Assembly (NCBI RefSeq): GCF_014842265.1
Contig: NZ_JACYVI010000004.1
Coordinates: 351,549-415,548 of the forward strand
Direction: 5' to 3'
Origin: Pseudomonas sp. CFBP 13711
GTDB lineage: Bacteria > Pseudomonadota > Gammaproteobacteria > Pseudomonadales > Pseudomonadaceae
DNA: 64,000 nt
Shown here: in pieces, positions 7,797 through 17,081 of the stretch
Position numbering within the stretch: the stretch's first letter is position 1
Layout: each line of letters opens with the position of its first letter
Notes under the pieces: generated by a model
Database searches by the model: none
Told to the model about the DNA's origin: nothing
The model's input: the letters and a program-made list of their open reading frames with translations, nothing else
Program-made: the position numbers and the translations under genes

Positions 7797-8981
7797 TTAC
7801 ACGCGTTCGAAAATGACGGCGATGCCCTGACCGCCGCCGATGCACATGGTCACCAGCGCATAGCGGCCCTGAACCCGGTGCAGCTCGTGGATCGCTTTGG
7901 TGGCGATGATCGCCCCCGTCGCGCCCACCGGGTGGCCGAGGGAGATGCCCGAGCCGTTCGGGTTGACCTTGGCCGGATCAAAGCCTAGCTCACGGGCAAC
8001 GGCGCAGGCCTGGGCGGCGAAGGCTTCGTTGGATTCAATCACGTCCAGATCCGCCACGGTCAGGCCGGCGCGCTCCAGTACCTTGCGGCTGGCCGGGATC
8101 GGCCCCAACCCCATCATCGCCGGATCAACCCCGGCATGGGCATACGCCACCAGACGCGCCATCGGCTTGAGGCCGTGCGCGCGGACCATGTCGCCATTGG
8201 CCATCACCAGCGCCGCCGCGCCGTCGTTGAGGCCGGACGCGTTGCCGGCGGTGACGGTGCCGTCCTTCTTGAACGCGGTCTTCATCTTCTCCAGTTGCTC
8301 GGCCGTCACGTCGCCACGCACGTGTTCGTCCTGGGCGAAGGTCACGGTGCCTTTGCGCGTGGCGATCTCGATCGGCACGATTTGGCTCTCGAAACGGCCC
8401 TCGGCGATGGCGTGGGCGGCGCGCTGCTGACTGGTCAGCGCCAGGGCGTCCTGATCGGCGCGGGTGATGCCGTAATGTTCGGCGATGTTCTCGGCGGTGA
8501 TGCCCATGTGGATATTGGCGAACGGATCGTGCAACGCGCCGAGCATGTAGTCGTACGCCTGCACATTACCCATGCGCGCACCCCAGCGGGCCTGGGGCAT
8601 GATGTACGCGCCACGGCTCATGGATTCGGCGCCACCGGCCAGCACGGCCTGGGTGTCGCCGAGCATCAGCGACTGCGCCGCCGACACGATGGCCTGCAGG
8701 CCGGAGCCGCACAGGCGATTGACGTTCATGGCGGGGGTTTCTTTGGTCAGGCCGGCTTCCAGGGCGATGACGCGGGAGAGATAGGCGTCGCGTACTTCGG
8801 TGGGGATCACGTGGCCCATGACCACATGGCCGATGTGCTCCGGTGCGATACCGGATTTGGCCAATGCGGCGCGGCTGACCTGGGTGCCCAGTTCGATGGG
8901 CGAGACGTCCTTGAGGGAACCGCCGAATCCACCGATGGCGGTACGCAGTGCGCTGACGACGAAAACTTCGGGTGTGCTCAT
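7797..8981 (-). CDS. Acetyl-CoA C-acetyltransferase (thiolase)
   Basis: The 394-residue thiolase carries the nucleophilic Cys91 in NRLCGSG, His350 in GHPVGATG and the second Cys380 in CIGGGQG, all at family-typical positions. It should cleave 3-ketoacyl-CoA with CoA, or condense two acetyl-CoA. It is the first gene of an operon with the downstream 3-hydroxyacyl-CoA dehydrogenase. An AGGAG site precedes the ATG at 8981. The divergent AraC-type gene starting at 9170 is the probable regulator. Short-chain specificity is inferred from length and motif context only. Confidence 0.94.
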   Translation of the reverse strand: MSTPEVFVVSALRTAIGGFGGSLKDVSPIELGTQVSRAALAKSGIAPEHIGHVVMGHVIPTEVRDAYLSRVIALEAGLTKETPAMNVNRLCGSGLQAIVSAAQSLMLGDTQAVLAGGAESMSRGAYIMPQARWGARMGNVQAYDYMLGALHDPFANIHMGITAENIAEHYGITRADQDALALTSQQRAAHAIAEGRFESQIVPIEIATRKGTVTFAQDEHVRGDVTAEQLEKMKTAFKKDGTVTAGNASGLNDGAAALVMANGDMVRAHGLKPMARLVAYAHAGVDPAMMGLGPIPASRKVLERAGLTVADLDVIESNEAFAAQACAVARELGFDPAKVNPNGSGISLGHPVGATGAIIATKAIHELHRVQGRYALVTMCIGGGQGIAVIFERV

Positions 8982-9169
8982 GGGGACTCCTGATACGTAT
9001 TGGAATTATGGGGGCGGCACCGCGAAACGGTGTTTCAGCCGGTGCTGACTGCGGGCAAGTCTAGATCGGCGTTCGGGGCGGGCCTATGCCGAAACTGTCC
9101 AGATGGGCTGGCGTTCTTTACCATCAGCGCCTGATCCGTGGTGCACCATTCAAGAAGGGAAAGGCGGTC

Positions 9170-10198
9170 ATGCGGGAAAAGGATTCAGTGTCGATCTACT
9201 TCGTCCAGTTGATCGTCCACGCGCTGCGCGACCAGCCACTGCGTTTGCAGTCGGTTCTTGAGGCGGCGGAGATCGACATGGCGCTGCTCGACGACCCCAC
9301 GGCGCGGGTCTCGGCCAGCGCATTTGCGGCGTTGTGGCTGATTCAGATCAAGGAACTGGGTGACGAGTTTTTCGGCCTCGACTCCCACGGCATGCCCCTG
9401 GGCAGCTTCGCCCTGATTTGCCGGGGGCTGATTCAGGAACCCACTCTGGAAAAGGCCCTGCGCCAGTGCCTGAGCAATTTCGGCCTGTTCCTGCGCGACT
9501 TTCGCGGCAGCCTCATCGTCCGCGGCTCGCGCGCCGTGCTCGCGGTGGACACCACGACAGACGACCCGGTCCGGCAGCGCTTCGGTGAAGAGACGTTTCT
9601 GCTGTTGATGATCAGCCTGCTGTGCTGGCTCGGCGGGCGCCGCATCAGCATCGACCGCGCACAGTTTCGCCAGCGCCGTCAGCGTCTCAGCGACGACTCA
9701 CTGCTGTGGGGTTTCAACCTGAGTTTTGGCGAGCAACGCACCGAAATCGAGTTCTCCAGTCACCACCTGCGTCTGCCGGTGGTGCAGTCGTTGCCGTCGC
9801 TCAAGTCGTTTTTGCGCACTGCGCCGCAGTGGCTGGTCATTCGCTACCGCAACCAGCGTGGGCTGGCGGCGCAGGTTTATCAGCGCCTGCGCAACAGCCA
9901 TTACGGCCACTGGCCGACGCTGCTGGAAATGGCCGATGAACTGAAACTCAGTGCCACCACCTTCCGCCGTCGGCTGGAGCGCGAGGGCTGCGCGTTTCAA
10001 GGGATCAAGGACGACGTTCGCCGCGGCATCGCCCAGCAGAAGCTGCGCGACACCGAGCTGAGCGTGGTGGAGATCGCGTCCTTGGTGGGGTTTCAGGAGC
10101 CCAGCGCGTTTCACCGGGCGTTCAAGAAATGGACGGGGGAAAGTCCGGGCGGCTACCGCAGGAAGCAAGCCGCCAGCAACTCAATGACGGCCGACTGA
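9170..10198 (+). CDS. AraC-family transcriptional regulator
   Basis: The 342-residue protein has an N-terminal arabinose-binding-like domain of the OruR/ArgR type (about residues 15-200) and a C-terminal pair of helix-turn-helices. The first contains LLEMADELKLSATTFRRRLE; the second includes VVEIASLVGFQEPSAFHRAF and the signature WTGESPGGYR. The ATG at 9170 (MREKD) is preferred because it gives the usual family length and follows AAGGGAAAGG; the open frame runs back to 9086. It is divergent from the thiolase operon, so it probably activates fatty-acid-type catabolism there. It converges with the glycosyltransferase gene, leaving only 16 bases between the stop codons. Confidence 0.9.
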   Translation: MREKDSVSIYFVQLIVHALRDQPLRLQSVLEAAEIDMALLDDPTARVSASAFAALWLIQIKELGDEFFGLDSHGMPLGSFALICRGLIQEPTLEKALRQCLSNFGLFLRDFRGSLIVRGSRAVLAVDTTTDDPVRQRFGEETFLLLMISLLCWLGGRRISIDRAQFRQRRQRLSDDSLLWGFNLSFGEQRTEIEFSSHHLRLPVVQSLPSLKSFLRTAPQWLVIRYRNQRGLAAQVYQRLRNSHYGHWPTLLEMADELKLSATTFRRRLEREGCAFQGIKDDVRRGIAQQKLRDTELSVVEIASLVGFQEPSAFHRAFKKWTGESPGGYRRKQAASNSMTAD

Positions 10199-10214
10199 TG
10201 AGCCGCCGCCGGTA

Positions 10215-13200
10215 TCAGGGCAGCCATGCCTCGCGCCAGGCCTGAACAGCCGCATCGTCGAACATCCAGTCGCGAAGCACCTGCTCGCGCAAGTCGTCGC
10301 CCAGCAGCGCGGCGCTGGTCAGGTCCATGGTGTGGGCACGAATCAGGTTGACCCAGGCCTCCAGCGTGTTCGGCACCCGCGTCACCGGCAATTCGCCGGC
10401 GTAGGCGCGAACATCGCTGCAGATCACCGGCACACCGCATGCGCCGAGTTGCAGCAGGGTGATGTTGTTCTTGCAGGCGCCGAACAGGTTATCCACGGCG
10501 GGAAGCAGGGCCAGATCGAGGTTCAGGTCGGCGACGGCTGTGGCGTATTGCTCGGCGGGCGGCCGGTCGTGGGATTCATGGGCATGACTGCGCAGCACGC
10601 CCTGGTCATCGCCCAACACGATCCATTCCACCTCTCCTGCCAGAGCCTCGACCACGGCGAGCATCATGTGCAGATCCTGTGGCTGCCAGCGATCACTGAC
10701 CAGACCGACCCTTGGCTTGCCACCCACGCCACGGCGCGAGACGAGGTTGCCCCAGACTTGAGGCGACAGGCGCGAAGGTAGCAGCCGCACGTCCGCGTGA
10801 AATTCGCGAGCGATATCGGCGAGCACTTGGGTCGAAGCGATCACGCGATGGGCCTGATGCAGGCTCTTCTGCAGCAGGTCAACGCACTCGGCATCGAAGG
10901 CGAACGGGTCTTCGCCTGGCGTCCGGGAACCCAGTTGCAGGTCATTGATGTCGAGCACCACGAAGGCATCCGGCAACAGCTGGGCGCGGGCGATGGTTTG
11001 CAGGTGGTCGGCGTCGAGCCGGGCCTGAAACACCACGACGTTAGGCTTGAAGCGACCCTCCTGGGGAATCGACAGCGCCTGGCTGCTGAGCATGCCGTCC
11101 ACAACACCGGCGGCTTGCAGCGTCTCGAACGGTGCGATCACCCGCTCATGGGGCGAGGCCCAGAGGCCGGCGGGGTAGGCCAGCACCACCGGATCGCGGC
11201 GCCAGGCCATCGGCCGCCAGACCAGCGGCATGTTGAGTTCGAGCTCGACAGATTGCAGGTCGAACGAAAGATTGCGGTTGAAGGCGCTGTCGTTCGCCAG
11301 GGTTGGCAGCCATTTGCGGTACATCGCCAGTTGCTCGCCGACGAAGCGCTTGCGCTTGGCCTGCTGCGTGGCGGTGTCGACGTGGGTCTGGCTGACGCTG
11401 CCCTCGTGGATCAAGACCGAGTGGGGTGTCCAGACATTCAGGTAGCCGAGGGCGCCAACTTTCATGCACAGATCGACGTCGTTGTAGGACACGACGAAGG
11501 CCTCTTCATCCAGCCCGCCGACGGCCTCGTAAATCGAGCGGCGAACCATCAGGCACGCCGCTGTCACCGCGCTCAAGTCCTGATCCACCTGCACGCGCTG
11601 CATGTAACCCTGAATGTGCCCGGGCTCACCGATGTGCTGGTGACCGGCCGGGCCGTCCATGCCCAGGCGCACGCCGGCATGCTGCATGCGTCCGTTGGGG
11701 AACAGCAGCTTGGCGCCGACCACACCCACCTCAGGCCGCAACGCGTGATTGAGCAATTCGTCCAGCCAACGCGTATGGACGATGGCGGTGTCGTTGTTCA
11801 GCAGCACCAGGTAATCGCCCTTGGCCTGGGCCGCAGCGACGTTGTTGATGCGCGAATAGTTGAACGGGTGCGGGTAACGCAGCACGCGCACCTGCGCCGA
11901 GCCCAGGGCGTCGATGCGCGCCAGCCATTCGAGGGCTTCGGGGGTTTCGCTGTTGTTGTCGACGATGAGCAGTTCGTAATTCAGGTAGCGCGTGGTGTGC
12001 AGCAGGGTTTCGACGCAGCGCTGCAGAAACGGCAGCTGATCCTTAGTCGGGACGATGATCGACACCAAGGGTTGATCGGTGTGGCCGTAGCGCACGTGGT
12101 AGCGGCGGGGCAGGGTGTGTTCGATGACCGCGCGCGGATAACCTCGCACCTGCAGATGGCGCTGCAATGTGGCGATTTCGTCAGGATTATCCACCGCTTC
12201 CGGCAGGTCACAGACCAGCAGCGGCTCACTGATGTGAACGATCTGCCCGGCGCCTTCACGCTCATACAACCGCAAGATCAGGTCGAATTCAGCGGCATCG
12301 GCGAAGCGCTCATCGAAGCCGCCGAGGTCCACCAGGGTCTGCCGCCGGAACAGCCAATGACCTGCGGTCAGCAGCGGGTAGCTCAGCAGATAATCGAGGT
12401 TGAAGTCCGGGCGCATGGCTGAACTCAAGCCACCCCGAGGCCGCCGGTGCATTTCGTCGGCGAAGGCGGCGCGGGCGTCAGGGGATGCGAGCAGCTTCAG
12501 CGCGCTGGCAGCGAGGCCGAACGGCGTGAATTGGGTGCCGGCGTCAATCGCGATCAGCCAGTCAAAACGGTGGTTTTCGACCACCTGATTCAGCAGCGCG
12601 GCAGTGTTCATAGCGCCGATGGCAAGGGTGGTCACCCTAGGGCCGACCAAGGTGGCCAGCAGCTCGGTCGCGTCGGTCAACACCACGACGTTCATGGCAG
12701 CGTGCAGGGCGCCGTGGAGGGCCAGGCTGTCGAGGCTGCGCTGAATCTTCTCCGGGGCGTTGGCAACATCCTTGATCACCACCAACAGCGAAGGCGCGCC
12801 GACGTCGGCCAGGTGCTGGTCGATCTGCGTTTGCTGTTCGGCCGTCGGCACGCGATGACCGAGCCAGGCCTCGACCTGCTGCGGGTTCAGCCGTTGCGGC
12901 AACGGCGCGGACAACTGCGCGAGCAGGTTGAAATCGGTAAACCCCTGGGTTGCCGATAACGGGCGGGCGCTGACCCAGCCGTTGTCCAGCGACGTGCTGG
13001 CCCAGCCGGCTTCACGGATCAGCCGATGAAACAGGGGCAGATGATCACTGTCCGTGCCGACGATTTCGATGCCTTGTTCGGTCAGCTGTTGCGGCGCGAT
13101 ACGCGTGCCCGTCAGCGTGGCCGGCAGCATGATCAGCTCGGCGTCGTGCAGCAAATTGGCGTACAGCGCCAAGTGCCCCAGCGGGCCGACGGATTCACCG

Positions 13201-13769
13201 TTGAGGGAAAACAGGTCGGCGCCCAACGCCAGCAGGTCATCGCGGCGACACAGCACGCTGCTCAGCTCACCGATGAAATTGCAGGTGAACTCCCCCAGCA
13301 GCGCAACCACGTCAGGCCCGTGGAAAACCGTGGGCTCGGTGACGCGAAAGCGGGTCGCCAGATTCTCTTGCAGCGCCACGCCCTCGGCGTTCAACCACTG
13401 GCGGTGCGCAGTCGCCAGTGAGGCCTGGGGATTGACCTCCAGCGCCGCGACCATCTGCTGAATGCAGTCCGGCGCCAGTACGGCGTCACCCGCCATGAAC
13501 TTGATGTACTGCCCGGAAGCTTCGGCAACGGCGCGGTTGAAACAGGCGTCTGCGCCCTCGGGAAATTCGTTGCGCAGGTAGCGAATCGGCCAGCGGCACG
13601 ACGCCCGGTACAGGTCCGTTACGGTTTCTGCCAGACCGTCCGTGGCGTCGTCGCAGATCACGATTTCAATGGCATCGTGGGTCTGCCCGATCACGCTGCT
13701 CAGCGCGGTTTCAAAAAAATCGGTACGGCAGACGGCGATGACGACACTGACCAGTCGTTGAGAATCCAT
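10215..13769 (-). CDS. Large multidomain glycosyltransferase (flagellin-glycosylation type)
   Basis: The 1,184-residue protein is one of three paralogues in this window, all starting with an (R/P)LVS-V/L-VI GT-A motif. There is an N-terminal GT2 domain (about 1-250), a degenerate central region (380-560) and a second GT2 domain (about 600-860) with VSIIVPTKDQLPFLQRC, IVDNNSETPEA and an intact LLNNDT metal motif. A C-terminal GT-B/GT4-like domain (about 900-1180) includes PRVGLVSDRWQPQD. The N-terminal metal site reads KFMAGDAVL, lacking the DDD of the other two copies. The start at 13769 aligns with the paralogues; an in-frame upstream ATG at 14042 adds unrelated sequence. It resembles the FgtA/Fgt proteins that glycosylate flagellin, and it is divergent from the sugar-modification genes. 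Confidence 0.85.
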   Translation of the reverse strand: MDSQRLVSVVIAVCRTDFFETALSSVIGQTHDAIEIVICDDATDGLAETVTDLYRASCRWPIRYLRNEFPEGADACFNRAVAEASGQYIKFMAGDAVLAPDCIQQMVAALEVNPQASLATAHRQWLNAEGVALQENLATRFRVTEPTVFHGPDVVALLGEFTCNFIGELSSVLCRRDDLLALGADLFSLNGESVGPLGHLALYANLLHDAELIMLPATLTGTRIAPQQLTEQGIEIVGTDSDHLPLFHRLIREAGWASTSLDNGWVSARPLSATQGFTDFNLLAQLSAPLPQRLNPQQVEAWLGHRVPTAEQQTQIDQHLADVGAPSLLVVIKDVANAPEKIQRSLDSLALHGALHAAMNVVVLTDATELLATLVGPRVTTLAIGAMNTAALLNQVVENHRFDWLIAIDAGTQFTPFGLAASALKLLASPDARAAFADEMHRRPRGGLSSAMRPDFNLDYLLSYPLLTAGHWLFRRQTLVDLGGFDERFADAAEFDLILRLYEREGAGQIVHISEPLLVCDLPEAVDNPDEIATLQRHLQVRGYPRAVIEHTLPRRYHVRYGHTDQPLVSIIVPTKDQLPFLQRCVETLLHTTRYLNYELLIVDNNSETPEALEWLARIDALGSAQVRVLRYPHPFNYSRINNVAAAQAKGDYLVLLNNDTAIVHTRWLDELLNHALRPEVGVVGAKLLFPNGRMQHAGVRLGMDGPAGHQHIGEPGHIQGYMQRVQVDQDLSAVTAACLMVRRSIYEAVGGLDEEAFVVSYNDVDLCMKVGALGYLNVWTPHSVLIHEGSVSQTHVDTATQQAKRKRFVGEQLAMYRKWLPTLANDSAFNRNLSFDLQSVELELNMPLVWRPMAWRRDPVVLAYPAGLWASPHERVIAPFETLQAAGVVDGMLSSQALSIPQEGRFKPNVVVFQARLDADHLQTIARAQLLPDAFVVLDINDLQLGSRTPGEDPFAFDAECVDLLQKSLHQAHRVIASTQVLADIAREFHADVRLLPSRLSPQVWGNLVSRRGVGGKPRVGLVSDRWQPQDLHMMLAVVEALAGEVEWIVLGDDQGVLRSHAHESHDRPPAEQYATAVADLNLDLALLPAVDNLFGACKNNITLLQLGACGVPVICSDVRAYAGELPVTRVPNTLEAWVNLIRAHTMDLTSAALLGDDLREQVLRDWMFDDAAVQAWREAWLP

Positions 13770-14123
13770 GGGGGTATCCGGTAGTTGAAAAACGTGCCTC
13801 GAACATCGGCGCATTGACAGCAGAACGGGGGGCGCAAGCGACCCGTCATGAAAATGACGCCTCGGGCATGAACATCCGATGAAGCAATATTCCGGCCAAC
13901 GGATGGGCATCAGGTTTTGCCGTGAAACCTGCACCTGCTGGCCAATTAGTGGCCCTGCGAGGGTGGCCAGTTGTGCTTGCGTGATAGGTCTTGAGGCCTG
14001 CTGGAAAGCGTGCTTGAGTAGATTAATGATCGTCGTATTCATGCCGATACTCGAAAGACAGGCGGCTTTGCTTCACTCCGATCACCTTCCAATCACTGCT
14101 CCAGGCAGACAGCGGGACATACC
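13770..14123. other. Divergent intergenic region between glycosyltransferase and methyltransferase genes
   Basis: This 354-base gap holds the sigma-54-like site listed separately for the leftward glycosyltransferase. Two CTGGCCA/TGGCC palindromic stretches lie near 13935-13975 and could be regulator sites. No convincing rightward promoter or small gene is seen. The leftward open frame continues through it to 14042 but shows no family similarity there. Confidence 0.5.
13884..13898 (-). promoter_or_regulatory. Candidate sigma-54 promoter for the first glycosyltransferase
   Basis: On the minus strand the sequence reads TGGCCG-GAATA-TTGC, giving the invariant GG and GC of the -24/-12 elements at the correct spacing; TGGC and TTGC match the consensus fully. 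It lies about 115 bases upstream of the ATG at 13769. The same -24 variant recurs upstream of the vioA-like gene. Confidence 0.5.
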
Positions 14124-14702
14124 ATGGCAACACCTTCGAAATTCGATAACGACACGTTCCAGCTGGCCCGCGATCACTTGCAGCACTTCGTCAAGAAGAC
14201 CGCCGAGTTGCTCCACGAAGAGACCGGACGGTTGTTGGAAGTCGGGCCCCAGGAGCGTTCGCTGGTTCGGGAAAGTTTCACCCAGTTCGCCGTTGATACC
14301 TTCGACATCGTCGACACTTACGGGCCGACCCTTGTTGGCGATATCACCCGCAAGAACGAATTCATTGCCGACAGCGCCTATGACTGCGTCGTTTGCATGG
14401 AAGTCATCGAGCACACGCTGAACCCGTTCGACACCATCAAGGAGATTCGCCGCATCCTCAAACATGAGGGTTATCTGCTGATTTCCGCCCCATTGAACTG
14501 GCGCATACACGGTCCGAGCCCGGACTGCTGGCGCATTACCGAACATGGCTGGAATGCGCTGCTGCGCGACTTCGATATCGTCGAGATCGATATTCTCGAA
14601 TCCCCGGACCGTGAACTGTTCCCGATTCGCTATAACGTCCTTGCCCGGTGTAACAAGTTCAAGGAAACCAAAGACAGCGAACTGACGTTCCGTTTCATAT
14701 GA
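14124..14702 (+). CDS. Class I SAM-dependent methyltransferase
   Basis: This 192-residue protein has a compact Methyltransf_11-like fold. GRLLEVGPQE (about 35-44) is the motif I glycine-rich SAM loop, YDCVVCMEVIEHTLNPF (about 86-102) is the motif following strand 4, and RILKHEGYLLISAP (about 112-125) is the post-motif strand. It is likely an O-methyltransferase for the glycan sugar, in line with the 2-O-methyl group of the P. syringae flagellin viosamine, but the acceptor is inferred. Its last codons overlap the PhyH-type gene by ATGA, so the two are translationally coupled. Confidence 0.8.
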   Translation: MATPSKFDNDTFQLARDHLQHFVKKTAELLHEETGRLLEVGPQERSLVRESFTQFAVDTFDIVDTYGPTLVGDITRKNEFIADSAYDCVVCMEVIEHTLNPFDTIKEIRRILKHEGYLLISAPLNWRIHGPSPDCWRITEHGWNALLRDFDIVEIDILESPDRELFPIRYNVLARCNKFKETKDSELTFRFI

Positions 14703-15547
14703 ACGCCGCCGTGCACGACACCGTGAAGTCCCTTGAGGCGCTGATTCCCGCGCTCTCGTCGGGCACGTTCAACGTCGACGTGTTCCGCAAGACAGGCGTC
14801 TTCGTGGTGCGCAACGCCGTGCCACGGGCGGTCGTAGAAGCATGGCAAGACGAGTGGAAAAGCTTTTACAGCGCGGTGCTGAAGAAGGGCCGGGACGTCA
14901 ATCGTGCCAACCCGGTGTCCCTCAACGAACAGCTGCCCGAAGGCCTCGCGCACCTGTACCGCGAGCCGGTTTTCGCTAATACGCTGAAGCCGCTGATGGG
15001 CGAGCACATCGCGTTGTATAACCATCGCTTTGTGATCAAGGACGCGCTGAGTGCGAACAAAGTGTTTTTGCACCAGGACAGTTGTTATCACGCAGGCAAT
15101 AGCAACAAGTGCAGCGTTTTTGTGGCGATCAGCGCCGTGAACAAAGACAACGGCGGCATGACGTTTCATGTGGGCTCACACGCGTTGGGTTCTCTGGGCG
15201 ATGCCGGTGAGATCAATCCCGCCAGTTTCGAGGTGCAGTGGCCGACGGTCACCCCCGAACTTGCGCCGGGCGACTTCGTGATAATGGACAGTCGCTTGTG
15301 GCATGAGTCAGGACCGAACGTTTCGGGCGTCGATCGCATCATGGCCGACATGATTATCCAGCCTGCCGACGACCCCACCGGGCAAGAACTGATCTGCGGC
15401 GAATGGCAGACCAACCTATTTTTCTCGCCCAAAGACATCACGCGTCACTTCGTCAATTCACGCATTCTGAAGATCGTTAAATACGAAAGAGAACTGGCGC
15501 AGTTGAAGGCCGACGCCGCACGTGTCGCCACTGACTCAACCGAATGA
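14699..15547 (+). CDS. PhyH-family Fe(II)/2-oxoglutarate dioxygenase
   Basis: The 282-residue protein of the phytanoyl-CoA dioxygenase family shows the iron-binding facial triad: His125-x-Asp127 in FLHQDSCY and His202 in DSRLWHESGPN. Arg213 (VDRIMADM) is in place to bind 2-oxoglutarate. It would hydroxylate a C-H bond, presumably on the acyl chain or sugar of the glycan precursor. The substrate could also be a carrier-bound acyl group, given the ACP and KAS III genes nearby. It starts inside the preceding methyltransferase stop (ATGA overlap). Such an enzyme is not part of the viosamine core pathway as known. Confidence 0.83.
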   Translation: MNAAVHDTVKSLEALIPALSSGTFNVDVFRKTGVFVVRNAVPRAVVEAWQDEWKSFYSAVLKKGRDVNRANPVSLNEQLPEGLAHLYREPVFANTLKPLMGEHIALYNHRFVIKDALSANKVFLHQDSCYHAGNSNKCSVFVAISAVNKDNGGMTFHVGSHALGSLGDAGEINPASFEVQWPTVTPELAPGDFVIMDSRLWHESGPNVSGVDRIMADMIIQPADDPTGQELICGEWQTNLFFSPKDITRHFVNSRILKIVKYERELAQLKADAARVATDSTE

Positions 15548-15675
15548 TTCAACACGCCGGACCTGTCCGCGCGTTGCAGGTATCAGTCGATACCGCCCCC
15601 TGAACACTGACCCCGCTGGCGCAGCTTGACCCAATTATGCGCCCCTGCGTCTGACAACCGATTTGAGGAGAGAAA

Positions 15676-16386
15676 ATGGATACCTGTCTCGCGACCCGCA
15701 CATACGCGCCTTCAGCGCTGATGCACATTCGGCCCTACCGCGTGCTGAGCATTGAGGACGGCCGGGAAGAAGAGGTCAAATTCTTCATGCCCCCCGCCGA
15801 CGGCGCCGGCAGCCTGACGGCATTTGAATCGGTGATGCTGCTCAAGCTGGTCCGCGCCATCAACCCGGACTTCGTGTTCGAGTTCGGCACCTTCGACGGG
15901 CGCACCACCCGATTGGTGCTGGAAGATCTGCCGGACAACGGCGACAGCGAGCCACGCATTTACACGCTGGACCTGCCGGACACCGACGGCGTCGTGTTTC
16001 AGGGCGATGACAAGTTGCTCGCCGAAAAGGCCGTGCTGTCGAGCCGCAAGTACAACCAGTCGCCGAAAAAGGCCATGGTCAGGCAGATCCTGCAAGACTC
16101 CATGACCTTTGATCCGTCGCCCTATGCGGGCAAGTTCGATTTCATCTTTGTCGATGCCAACCACGAGTACGAATACGTCAAGCGCGACACCGAAAACTCG
16201 CTGAAGATGCTCGGTGGCGACAGCAGCTGCATCGTCTGGCATGACTACGGTAATCCGCAGTTTCCCGAGCTGACCCGCTACCTGGAAGACCTGGCCGGCA
16301 GCCTGGAGTTGTATCACATCGAAGGCACGATGCTGGTGTTCCACATGCGCGGCGCGAAGATCGGTGAGGAAAGAACTGCAGAGTAA
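15676..16386 (+). CDS. Class I SAM-dependent methyltransferase (Methyltransf_24-like)
   Basis: The 236-residue protein has FVFEFGTFDGRTT (about 71-83) as the SAM-binding glycine-rich motif, IYTLDLPDTDG after the second strand, and KFDFIFVDANHEYEYV (about 154-169), typical of Methyltransf_24/CmcI-like enzymes; IVWHDYG follows. It is unrelated at the motif level to the methyltransferase at 14124, so the island has two different methylating enzymes. GAGGAGAG precedes the ATG at a good distance. A 128-base gap separates it from the PhyH gene. The acceptor, sugar hydroxyl or acyl hydroxyl, is unknown. Confidence 0.8.
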   Translation: MDTCLATRTYAPSALMHIRPYRVLSIEDGREEEVKFFMPPADGAGSLTAFESVMLLKLVRAINPDFVFEFGTFDGRTTRLVLEDLPDNGDSEPRIYTLDLPDTDGVVFQGDDKLLAEKAVLSSRKYNQSPKKAMVRQILQDSMTFDPSPYAGKFDFIFVDANHEYEYVKRDTENSLKMLGGDSSCIVWHDYGNPQFPELTRYLEDLAGSLELYHIEGTMLVFHMRGAKIGEERTAE

Positions 16387-16408
16387 TGACGATGGGCGCT
16401 GATCCAGC

Positions 16409-16430
16409 GCGGGCCACCGTAGTGGCCCGC
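16409..16430 (+). terminator. Hairpin after methyltransferase gene
   Basis: A perfect 9-bp stem, GCGGGCCAC / GTGGCCCGC with a 4-base loop, lies 22 bases after the methyltransferase stop. No U-tract follows, so intrinsic termination is uncertain; it may only mark or protect the 3' end. Confidence 0.4.
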
Positions 16431-16475
16431 AAAGACAGGATTCCGCCGCTGGAGATTGACTGGGTGTGCCGGCGT

Positions 16476-16499
16476 CTTCGCGAGCAAGCTCGCTCCCAC
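16476..16499. repeat. Single REP element
   Basis: CTTCGCGAGCAAGCTCGCTC followed by CCAC is one arm of the common GTGGGAGCGAGCTTGCTCGCGAAG REP. No inverted partner is found within the gap, so this is a solo copy. Confidence 0.8.
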
Positions 16500-16669
16500 G
16501 ATTGATCGCAGAACGCCTGACCTACGTCGTTGGCTGCAGTCAATCCAGATACAACGGCCTGGTCGCATCTCGAGCGCGCCGTTTTTTTGTCTCCCCTCAA
16601 TTCTTCCAACTTTCCCGGAAACCCCTGTACCCCATACGATCCGTGGCCTGGCGCCTGCTTTTCGGGTTC

Positions 16670-16684
16670 TGGTTCGGAACTTGC
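16670..16684 (+). promoter_or_regulatory. Sigma-54 promoter upstream of the ACP operon
   Basis: TGGTTC-GGAAC-TTGC followed by T has the invariant GG and GC at exact -24/-12 spacing and a perfect TTGCT -12 box. The -24 hexamer is identical to that of the flgF promoter at 51037. It lies 58 bases before the ACP ATG, so the ACP-Rieske-KAS-reductase-acyltransferase genes are probably RpoN-dependent. Confidence 0.7.
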
Positions 16685-16742
16685 TTCAGTCCCACTACGC
16701 ATCGGCGAAGGCGTCCGATCATGGTCCGTGGAGTGGCGAGAG

Positions 16743-16970
16743 ATGGTAGAGCAAGCAGTGGCACTGGAAGAGCAAGTCGTCGCGTTGATCGAAGAAGCGA
16801 TGGAAGCCGATGAGGGCACCCTCAAAGTCGACCAGCCGCTGGACTGGGATTCGATTGCCCTGGTGACCTTTATGGCCCTGGTCGACGAGCGCCTGGAGAA
16901 AACCATTTCGGCTTCGCGCCTGAACAAGTGCGAAACCGTCCGGGACGTCATCACGCTGGTTTCGGAATAA
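16743..16970 (+). CDS. Acyl carrier protein
   Basis: The 75-residue acidic protein has the phosphopantetheine attachment Ser in LDWDSIALVTF (Ser about residue 37). Here the usual DSL is DSI. The four-helix ACP pattern and length fit a dedicated carrier. The ATG at 16743 is preferred because upstream frame sequence is not ACP-like; the ribosome site is weak (GGAGTGGCGAG). It most likely carries the short acyl chain built by the two KAS III enzymes and the reductase downstream before transfer to the amino sugar, as for the ACP of the P. syringae viosamine locus. Confidence 0.85.
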   Translation: MVEQAVALEEQVVALIEEAMEADEGTLKVDQPLDWDSIALVTFMALVDERLEKTISASRLNKCETVRDVITLVSE

Positions 16971-17081
16971 ACCCGGTTTCCGGATAAGGCGCTCCATTAC
17001 CGAAAGCGCTTCAACATCAGGGCAGCCACGCGGCCCTGGCTGTAGCGCTCTCACGCGTGACCCCGTTTTCTGGACAGACTC

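Larger units (their letters stand above)
16387..16742. other. Intergenic region upstream of the ACP gene
   Basis: This 356-base stretch contains a perfect 9-bp hairpin (16409-16430), one REP element (16476-16499) and a strong sigma-54-type promoter (16670-16684). The open frame that runs into the ACP from 16530 has no recognisable protein features, so the region is read as non-coding. Confidence 0.6.

Noticed and set aside
13937..13951. TGGCCA-N5-TGGC as a rightward sigma-54 promoter for the methyltransferase gene
   Set aside because: The -12 box lacks TTGC and the sequence is part of a local TGGCC palindrome, so the match may be chance.
13770..14042. N-terminal 91-codon extension of the first glycosyltransferase
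   Set aside because: The two paralogues start at the equivalent of 13769, and a sigma-54-like site lies inside the extension.
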